Assembly (NCBI GenBank): GCA_034667225.1
Contig: JAXDKG010000017.1
Coordinates: 124,001 to 188,000, forward strand
Length of the DNA: 64,000 bases
Source: DATMER01 sp034667225
GTDB lineage: Bacteria > Acidobacteriota > Thermoanaerobaculia > Multivoradales > UBA5704
Reading direction: 5' to 3'
A program made the position numbers and the translations under genes. Under the pieces are notes generated by a model, which was not told where the DNA came from, ran no database searches, and saw only the letters and a list, made by a program, of their open reading frames with translations. Below, one piece after another: positions 58,313 to 64,000 of this stretch (within the stretch, counting starts at the first letter, position 1; each line of letters starts with the position of its first letter).

Positions 58313-60045
58313 GAATAACGCTGCTATGGATCCTCGTTGCGGGAGCCCTGACCGCCCCCGCCGCCGCGCAACGGGGCTGGCTCCAGTGGGGCCGCGATGC
58401 CCGGCATCATGGAATGGCGCCCGTCGCGGGCCAGAGCCTGAACCGGCTGCATGCCGACCTCGTCTACGATCCCTTCGTCGAGCAGGAGCGGGCCGAGCAG
58501 TTCGGCGTCCTGACGCCTCACTACCAGGTGCCGCTCGTGGACGGCGACGACGTGTTCATGGAGTGGAAGACGGGGACCTACATCTCCTGCGATCCGCCGG
58601 GATGGATGACCGGCGAGCCTTGCGGCGTGAACACCTGGAACACGCAGGTCTGGAACGAGCGGCGGCTCCAGTGGCAGGGCGGGAAGCTCGTTGAAAAGTG
58701 GAGCTTCGCCAGCGACTGGAAGCCCGCGCCGGTGCCGGCGCTCAATTTCCTCGGCCCGTCGGAGCCGGTCTTCCATGCCATTCTGAGCAAGGGCCATGTC
58801 TATGTGCCGGGCGCCGGCGGGACCCTGTTCAAGCTCGATCGCGGCAGCGGCCGGGTGATCGCCCGCATCAATCCGTTCGATCGACTGGACCGGTACACGT
58901 ACACGGCCGGCGCGCCGGTGGCTGATCCCCAGGGAAACCTTTATTACCAGGCCTTTCGCCTGGCGCGTTCGAATCCCTGGGAGACTGACATCCGGGGCGC
59001 CTGGCTGATCAAGGTGAAGCCCGACGGCTCGACTTCCAAGGTGAGCTTCTCGGAGCTGGCGATCGGCGCGCCGGCCCCGACCGCCAGCTGCAAGACCCAG
59101 TTCCCGGAGTCCGCTCTGCCCTGGCCTCCCAGCCCCACTGCCGTGCCGCCGACCGTTCCCTGCGGCGGGCAGCGTCCCGGCGTCAATGGGACGCCGGGCA
59201 TCGGGCTCGACGGAACCATTTATGTCCCAAGCCGCGCTCACCGGGCGGACCGGTACTCGTTCCTCCTGGCGGTGAATCCTGACCTGACGCCAAAGTGGGC
59301 GGTGTCGTTGCGAGGCCTTTTGAAAGACGGCTGTGGAACCGCGACCCTGCCGCCCACCGGCTCGCCAGGCGGTTGCAAGGCGGGCGCTTCTGTCGGCGTC
59401 GATCCCGCCACCAACGAGCTGCCCGCGGGCCGGGTCGTCGACCCCGGGACGAACGCGCCGGTCGTGGCCCCGGACGGCAGTGTCCTGTTCGCCACCTACA
59501 CCGAGTACGACTCGTTCCGCGGCGAGATGTTCAAGTTCGACGCGCGCGGGCGGTTCAAGGGCAGCTACGATTTCGGATTGGACGTCACGCCCAACATCTA
59601 CACCCACGACGGCACGTATTCGATCATCCTCAAGGAAAACCATTACGGCTTCGGGACCTACTGCACCGATCCGACCTGGTGCCCGGCGAACAGCAACGGC
59701 CCCTTCTATGTCACCCAGCTTTCCGCCGATCTCGAGCCCGAGTGGAAGTTTGCCAACACCACGACCGAGAGCTGCCAGCGCAACCCCGATGGAACGTTCA
59801 CCTGTGTCGAAGATCATCCCGACGGCTTCGAATGGTGCATCAACGCGGCGGCGGTGGACAAGAACGGAGTCGTCTACGCCAACAGCGAGGACGGCAACCT
59901 CTACGCGATCGCGCAGGGTGGAGTGGAGAAGCAGCGGATCTTTCTCTTACTGGCTCTCGGGGCCGCGTATACGCCGCTCTCGATCGGGCCCGACGGCAGG
60001 ATCTACACGCAGAACGCCGGACACCTCTTCGTGATCGGAAACTGA
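58309..60045 (+). CDS. Secreted PQQ-like beta-propeller protein
   Basis: The 578-residue protein starts in the stop of the desaturase gene (ATGA), with a signal peptide (TLLWILVAGALTAPAAAQ). Repeated blades follow: HVYVPGAGGTLFKLDRGSG, GAPVADPQGNLYYQAF, GIGLDGTIYVPSRAH, APDGSVLFATYTEYD, then VVYANSEDGNLYAIAQGG and PLSIGPDGRIYTQNAG. No catalytic Asp or disulphide as in quinoprotein dehydrogenases is evident, so a binding or assembly role is as likely as enzymatic. It overlaps the convergent HEAT-repeat gene by 99 bases. The open frame extends upstream to 57541 only through the desaturase. Confidence 0.8.
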   Translation: MRITLLWILVAGALTAPAAAQRGWLQWGRDARHHGMAPVAGQSLNRLHADLVYDPFVEQERAEQFGVLTPHYQVPLVDGDDVFMEWKTGTYISCDPPGWMTGEPCGVNTWNTQVWNERRLQWQGGKLVEKWSFASDWKPAPVPALNFLGPSEPVFHAILSKGHVYVPGAGGTLFKLDRGSGRVIARINPFDRLDRYTYTAGAPVADPQGNLYYQAFRLARSNPWETDIRGAWLIKVKPDGSTSKVSFSELAIGAPAPTASCKTQFPESALPWPPSPTAVPPTVPCGGQRPGVNGTPGIGLDGTIYVPSRAHRADRYSFLLAVNPDLTPKWAVSLRGLLKDGCGTATLPPTGSPGGCKAGASVGVDPATNELPAGRVVDPGTNAPVVAPDGSVLFATYTEYDSFRGEMFKFDARGRFKGSYDFGLDVTPNIYTHDGTYSIILKENHYGFGTYCTDPTWCPANSNGPFYVTQLSADLEPEWKFANTTTESCQRNPDGTFTCVEDHPDGFEWCINAAAVDKNGVVYANSEDGNLYAIAQGGVEKQRIFLLLALGAAYTPLSIGPDGRIYTQNAGHLFVIGN

Positions 60046-61254
60046 TAGCTGCCCGGCCGAGTTCTCGGCGAGCGACAGTTGGCCCTCCTCGGCTTGCGCC
60101 AGCGATAACTGGCCCGCTTCCGCTCCGGCCAGCGACAGTTGGCCGGGCGAGGCGCCCTGGACACGGGATTGGATCTCGGCGATTGCCTGGCGCGCGGTAC
60201 TGCGAACCTCGTCGAGCAGGAAACGGTCGGCAGTTGCCTTGAGTGGCAGCACGGCCGCCGCTGAGCCGACGCGGCCCAGCGCGTTCGCCACGGCCATGCA
60301 GAATTCGTGGTGACTCCCCTGGAGAGCCTCGATCAGAGGCGGCTCGGCGGCGGGGTTTCCGGTCATTCCCAAGGCCTCGGCCGCCGCCATGGCCATCCTG
60401 TTTTGCAGGGCCAACACCTCCGCCAGCGCGTCGACGGCAGCAGCGGTTCCGCTGCGGCCGAGCGCCTCCAGGCAAGCGTGAGCCGTCTGGATGCAGCGGG
60501 TGCGCGAGGCGCGGTCGAAGATGGCTTTCGTGCGCTCCACCGGCAGCTCCTGCTGCAGGGCCGACACGGCTTCCGCGCTCACGGCATCATCCGCCAGGCT
60601 CTCCGCGAGATCCAGGAGGATCGCGCGCCCCTCGGCGCCTATCTCCCTGGCTGCCCGCAGGCGAATCTCGGGGCTCGGGTCCGAGCAGGCCCTGTGGAGT
60701 GCCTCGGCGGTCGCCGGATCGTCGGGAAGCTTACGGATCAGGAGGAGCAGGTTCTGAAGCCGCACCCCGGGCTCGGGGTCCCGGTGGGCGTTCTCGGCCA
60801 GGCGCCGCGGGATGTCCTTCAGTTGGGCGAACCGCTGCGCGATGCCAAGGAGGAGAGGCAGGGCATAAGGGGCCTTCTCGGAAGACATCTCGACCAGCCG
60901 GATCTCGCCGCGGGAGATCTCCAGCTTGCCATCGGAGCTCACGCGGGACAGCAGCCGGCGCGTCTCCGCATCGAGCAGCGCGAAGATCAGCTCCGATGGT
61001 CCTCCAATGAAGAACCTGTCGTCGAAACTCCTGTCCCCGATTCTGAACTCGGCGGGCTGAGTCATCGACTCGGGACAGATCGACACCCAGTAGAATTTCG
61101 GCGGCCCTGGAGCCTTGACCACGATCGTGGCTCTTTTCTCTCCGAAGGACCGGACGAGCACTTCCACCGGCCCATTTCGTGCCTGGATCCAGGCATGAGA
61201 GACCTCCACAACTTGCAAGCCGCACGACACTGCGACATCCTCCCAGGCCTTCAT
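59947..61254 (-). CDS. HEAT-repeat protein with decapeptide GQLSL tail, paralogue 1 (extended 3' end)
   Basis: The 435-residue protein is the last of four tandem paralogues. The N-terminal about 130 residues are a beta-rich domain (CGLQVVEVSHAWIQARNGP, then FALLDAETRRLLSRVSSDG). HEAT-like helical repeats (about 150-370) include SDPSPEIRLRAAREIGAEGR and AVANALGRVGSAAAVLPLK. Four GQLSL repeats follow (GQLSLAGAEA, GQLSLAQAEE, GQLSLAENSA, GQLSVSDHEE). Unlike its paralogues it lacks the N-terminal membrane segment and continues for about 30 residues into the antisense of the PQQ gene before stopping. It is coupled to the next paralogue by ATGA. Function unknown. Confidence 0.72.
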   Translation of the reverse strand: MKAWEDVAVSCGLQVVEVSHAWIQARNGPVEVLVRSFGEKRATIVVKAPGPPKFYWVSICPESMTQPAEFRIGDRSFDDRFFIGGPSELIFALLDAETRRLLSRVSSDGKLEISRGEIRLVEMSSEKAPYALPLLLGIAQRFAQLKDIPRRLAENAHRDPEPGVRLQNLLLLIRKLPDDPATAEALHRACSDPSPEIRLRAAREIGAEGRAILLDLAESLADDAVSAEAVSALQQELPVERTKAIFDRASRTRCIQTAHACLEALGRSGTAAAVDALAEVLALQNRMAMAAAEALGMTGNPAAEPPLIEALQGSHHEFCMAVANALGRVGSAAAVLPLKATADRFLLDEVRSTARQAIAEIQSRVQGASPGQLSLAGAEAGQLSLAQAEEGQLSLAENSAGQLSVSDHEEVSGVLRVDPAVGPDRERRIRGPESQ

Positions 61255-62585
61255 GGGACTGCCTCCTCGTCGCTGCTGAGCGAGAGCTGCCCGGCTGGAT
61301 CGGTGGCGAGCGACAGTTGACCTGCCTCGGCCTCCGTCAATGACAGTTGGCCCGCTTCCGCCCCGGCCAGCGACAGTTGGCCGGGCGAGGCACCCTGGAC
61401 GCGGGATTTGATCTCGGCGATCGCCTGGCGCGCGGCACGGCGGAGCTTGAGGTCGAGCCGGGAGCTCTCGGCCGCTTCCTTGAGCGGGGGCACGGCCGCC
61501 ACCGAGCCGACGCGGCCAAGCGCGTCCGCCGCAGCCACCCGGAGGTCCACCTGCTCGCGATGAAGGGCCGAGATCAGCGACGGCTCGGCGGCCGGGCTTT
61601 CGGTCGCTCCCAGGGCCTGAGCCGCGGCAATGGCGAGCTCGATGTTTTCCAAGGCCAGCACCTCCACCAGCGCGTTGACGGCAGTGGCGGCTCCGCTGTG
61701 GCCGAGAGCCTCCAGGCAGGCGCGGGCCGTCCGGACGTGGTACAGGCTCAAGGCCTGGCCGAGAATGGCTCTCGTGCGCTCGAACGGCAGCTCTCGGCCC
61801 AGGGTCGACACTGCCTCCGCGCTCACGGCGTCGTCCTCCAGGTTCGCCGCGAGCTCCAGCAGGATGCCGCGGCCTTCGGCACCCATCTCCTTGGCTGCCC
61901 GCAGCCGGATCTCGGGGCTCGGGTCAGAGCAGGCTTTGCGGAGAGCCTCGGCGGTCTCCGGATGGTTGGGGAACTCGCGAACCAGAAGGAGCAGGTTCTT
62001 GAACCGCACCCCGGCCTCGGGGTCTTTGCCGGCGTTCCCGGCCAAGCGTTGCGGGATATTCAAGGGCGGGAGGAACCGCCTGCCGATTTCGAGGAGGAGA
62101 GGCAGGACTTCAGGAACTTTCTCGTCCGACAAGGCCACCTGAAGCTCGCCGTAGGAGAGCTCCAGCCGGCCAGCGGCGTTCACGGCGAGCAGCAGACGGC
62201 GCACCTCCGCATCGAGCAACGCGAACACCAGCCGCGTCGGACCGATGACGAGGAATGTGGTGTCGAAATGCGCGTCCCCGATCTCGATCTCCTGATCGAA
62301 CTGAAGCAACGGCTCGGGACGGATCATCATGTGACCGAAATCCGGCAGCGCTGGCTCGACCACGATCCGCGTCTGAGACGTTTCTTGGCTAACCTCGATC
62401 CGCACCTCGACCGCTCCCGCTCGCGCCTTGAGCAGAGAGGTGGCGGCCTCCACGACCTGCAGGCCGCAAGACTCCGCGGCCTCCTGCCAGACCTGCGGGG
62501 GAGACTTGTCGCCTCCCGGTGCGCCGAAAATGGCCTTGTGCAAGATGCCGCCGAAGATTGCCAGGGTTGAGAAGATCTTCCACAT
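61251..62585 (-). CDS. HEAT-repeat protein with decapeptide GQLSL tail, paralogue 2
   Basis: The 444-residue protein has an N-terminal hydrophobic segment (WKIFSTLAIFGGILHKAIFG), a beta-rich domain, HEAT-like repeats (CSDPSPEIRLRAAKEMGAE, AAAQALGATESPAAEPSLIS) and the tail GQLSLAGAEA, GQLSLTEAEA, GQLSLATDPA, GQLSLSSDEE, ending EAVP. The tail has a strict 10-residue period. The family is not one I can name. A membrane anchor with intracellular or periplasmic HEAT scaffold fits the layout. It overlaps paralogue 1 by 4 bases and lies 12 bases downstream of paralogue 3. Confidence 0.75.
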   Translation of the reverse strand: MWKIFSTLAIFGGILHKAIFGAPGGDKSPPQVWQEAAESCGLQVVEAATSLLKARAGAVEVRIEVSQETSQTRIVVEPALPDFGHMMIRPEPLLQFDQEIEIGDAHFDTTFLVIGPTRLVFALLDAEVRRLLLAVNAAGRLELSYGELQVALSDEKVPEVLPLLLEIGRRFLPPLNIPQRLAGNAGKDPEAGVRFKNLLLLVREFPNHPETAEALRKACSDPSPEIRLRAAKEMGAEGRGILLELAANLEDDAVSAEAVSTLGRELPFERTRAILGQALSLYHVRTARACLEALGHSGAATAVNALVEVLALENIELAIAAAQALGATESPAAEPSLISALHREQVDLRVAAADALGRVGSVAAVPPLKEAAESSRLDLKLRRAARQAIAEIKSRVQGASPGQLSLAGAEAGQLSLTEAEAGQLSLATDPAGQLSLSSDEEAVP

Positions 62586-62597
62586 GACGTGGCCTCC

Positions 62598-63920
62598 TCA
62601 GACCGGATTTTCATCGTCGCTGACCGAGAGCTGGCCGGCCAGATCGTCAGCCAGCGACAGCCGGCCCGCCTCGGCCTCCGTCAATGACAACTGGCCCGCT
62701 TCCGCTCCGGCCAGCGACAGTTGGCCGGGCGTGGCGCCCTGGAGACGGGACTGGATCTCGGCGATCGCCTGGCGCGCGGCCTTGCGGGCTTCGCCGGCCA
62801 GGAAGCGGTCGGCCATCTCCTTGAGCGGCAGCACGGCGGCCACTGAGCCCACGCGGCCGAGCGCGTTCGCCGCGACGACGCGGAGATCCTCTTTCTCGCG
62901 CTGGAGGACCGCGAGCAGCGGCGGTTCGGCGGCCGGGTTGCCGGTCGCTCCCAGGGCCCAGGCCGCGGTAGGGGCCAGCTCACCGTATTCGGTTTCCAAG
63001 ACCTTCGCCAGAATATCGACGGCAGCAGCGTCTCCGCCGCGGCCGATCGCCTCCAGGCAGGCGCGGGCCGTCCGGACACGGCGCTGGTTCAAGGCGCGGT
63101 CGAGGATGGCTTTCGCGCGTTCGAAAGGCAGCTCCCGCTCCAGGATCGACACGGCTTCCGCGCTCACGGCGTCATCCTCCAAGCCCTCCGCAAGCTCCAG
63201 GAAGAGGCTGCGACCTTCGGCGCCGACCTCCTTGGCTGCTCGCAGGCGAATCTCTGGGCTCGGGTCCGAGCAGGCCTTGCGGAGCGCCTCGACGGTCGCC
63301 GGATCATTGGGAAGCTCACGAATCAGTAGAAGCAGGTTCTGAAGCCGCACGCCGGGCACGGGATCCTGGTGGGCGTTCTCGGCCAGGCGCCGCGGGATGT
63401 CCATCGGCTGAGCGAATCGCCGGCCGACGTCGAGGAGGAGAGGCAGGGTGTCAGGGAGCATCTCGTCGGGCATCTGGGCCACCCGGAGCTCGCCGTGAGA
63501 GATGTCCAGCTTGCCATTCAAGCCCACGTGGAACAGCAGCCGGCGTGTCTCCGCATCGAGCAGCGCGAAGATCAGCTTCGCCGGTCCCCCAATGAAAAAA
63601 ATGTCGTCGAAGCGCCTGTCGCCTACCTTCCATTCGGCGGGCTGAATCACCGTCTCAGGACGGATGGACACCCCTTGGAACTCCGGTGGCCAGGGAGCTA
63701 CGACCACGACCTGGGCTCCGTCTCCGGAGGAGCTGATCCGCACTTCCATCAGCCCTGCCCTTGCCTTGAGCCGTGGGTACCAGAGAGAAGAGGTCTCCAC
63801 GACTTGCAGGCCACAGGACACCGCGGCATCCTGCCAGGCCCTCAAAGTTTTGCGCCTTGACAGGGTACCGGCGCCGAAGGCCGCGCTGCCGCCGAGGATG
63901 ATAAGGATTGCTTCCCACAT
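62598..63920 (-). CDS. HEAT-repeat protein with decapeptide GQLSL tail, paralogue 3
   Basis: The 440-residue protein has an N-terminal hydrophobic segment (WEAILIILGGSAAFGAGTL), the same beta-rich domain (AVSCGLQVVETSSLWYPRLK), HEAT-like repeats (ANALGRVGSVAAVLPLKE) and the tail GQLSLAGAEA, GQLSLTEAEA, GRLSLADDLA, GQLSVSDDEN, ending PV. Its close similarity to paralogue 2 indicates recent tandem duplication. The genes are consecutive on the minus strand, with 9 bases to the stop of the next paralogue. Function unknown. Confidence 0.75.
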   Translation of the reverse strand: MWEAILIILGGSAAFGAGTLSRRKTLRAWQDAAVSCGLQVVETSSLWYPRLKARAGLMEVRISSSGDGAQVVVVAPWPPEFQGVSIRPETVIQPAEWKVGDRRFDDIFFIGGPAKLIFALLDAETRRLLFHVGLNGKLDISHGELRVAQMPDEMLPDTLPLLLDVGRRFAQPMDIPRRLAENAHQDPVPGVRLQNLLLLIRELPNDPATVEALRKACSDPSPEIRLRAAKEVGAEGRSLFLELAEGLEDDAVSAEAVSILERELPFERAKAILDRALNQRRVRTARACLEAIGRGGDAAAVDILAKVLETEYGELAPTAAWALGATGNPAAEPPLLAVLQREKEDLRVVAANALGRVGSVAAVLPLKEMADRFLAGEARKAARQAIAEIQSRLQGATPGQLSLAGAEAGQLSLTEAEAGRLSLADDLAGQLSVSDDENPV

Positions 63921-63929
63921 GCCGGCTGC

Positions 63930-64000
63930 CTACTTGTCTTCGCCGAGCGAAAGCTGCCCGGCAGGATCGCTTGCGAGCGACAGCTGGCCCGCCTCGGTCT
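63930..64000 (-). CDS. HEAT/GQLSL paralogue 4, C-terminal end only
   Basis: The minus-strand frame reads TEAGQLSLASDPAGQLSLG, then EDK and a TAG stop at 63930-63932. This is the end of a fourth copy of the GQLSL-tailed family whose remainder lies beyond the right edge of the window. It has the same decapeptide period as the other three. Only the tail is available here, so the HEAT domain is inferred. Confidence 0.7.
   Translation of the reverse strand, partial: TEAGQLSLASDPAGQLSLGEDK

Overview
The window is high-GC bacterial chromosome with small gaps, frequent ATGA/GTGA stop-start overlaps and many secreted proteins. A vWFA-related protein of the type described from Acidobacteria, secreted beta-propellers, alkaline-phosphatase-family membrane proteins, an NTPase/BTAD regulator and an LRR-Roc-COR-TIR protein together suggest Acidobacteriota, possibly Thermoanaerobaculia-like. 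That placement is inference; no rRNA or other phylogenetic marker lies in the window, and I see no tRNA, CRISPR array or transposase.

Layout. 1-2257: end of coaBC, a family 4/5 uracil-DNA glycosylase and an ECF sigma factor. 2323-5746: an NTPase/BTAD regulator and a membrane phosphodiesterase. 5776-10241: a tightly overlapping five-gene nucleotide-sugar operon (CDP-glucose entry, C-methylation, epimerisation, peptidase-like protein, SDR). 10242-15153: the first intergenic repeat array, then three secreted proteins with duplicated leaders plus a decapitated leader relic. 15154-24887: a giant multicopper oxidase with a beta-propeller partner, a metalloprotease pair and another secreted propeller-like protein. 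24888-25584: a 21-bp phased array between convergent genes. 25585-31391: transglutaminase-like protein, DUF350-like membrane protein, a large LRR-Roc-COR-TIR protein and a small EF-Tu-barrel-like gene. 31489-39429: cell-surface and sugar genes (acetyltransferases, GT39-like and GT2 glycosyltransferases, dioxygenase, deacetylase), an AlkD-like protein and a serine hydrolase. 39433-44034: an outer-membrane protein / histidine kinase / sigma-54 activator operon. 44306-49847: vWA protein, patatin, an SRPBCC-TM-metallo-beta-lactamase fusion and a DUF6624-like protein, with a vWA-derived scar marking a rearrangement. 49841-54637: reductase, small hypotheticals, methyltransferase, a 20-bp phased array and an amidohydrolase relic. 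54710-60045: a lipid-modification cluster (thioesterase, CarF/PEDS1-type desaturase, cyclopropane synthase-like enzyme, fatty acid desaturase). 59947-64000: four tandem HEAT-repeat paralogues that all end in a decapeptide GQLSL repeat.

The most unusual signal is a set of three unrelated-sequence intergenic arrays (10245-10430, 24907-25335, 53449-53800). In each, a 9-13-bp core recurs every 20, 21 or 21-22 bp, about two helical turns, with variable DNA between cores. The cores are palindromic or occur in either orientation in the same register. Other leading observations are the LRR-Roc-COR-TIR protein (possible immune NADase), the MofA-like giant multicopper oxidase, the HEAT/GQLSL family and the plasmalogen-type lipid cluster.
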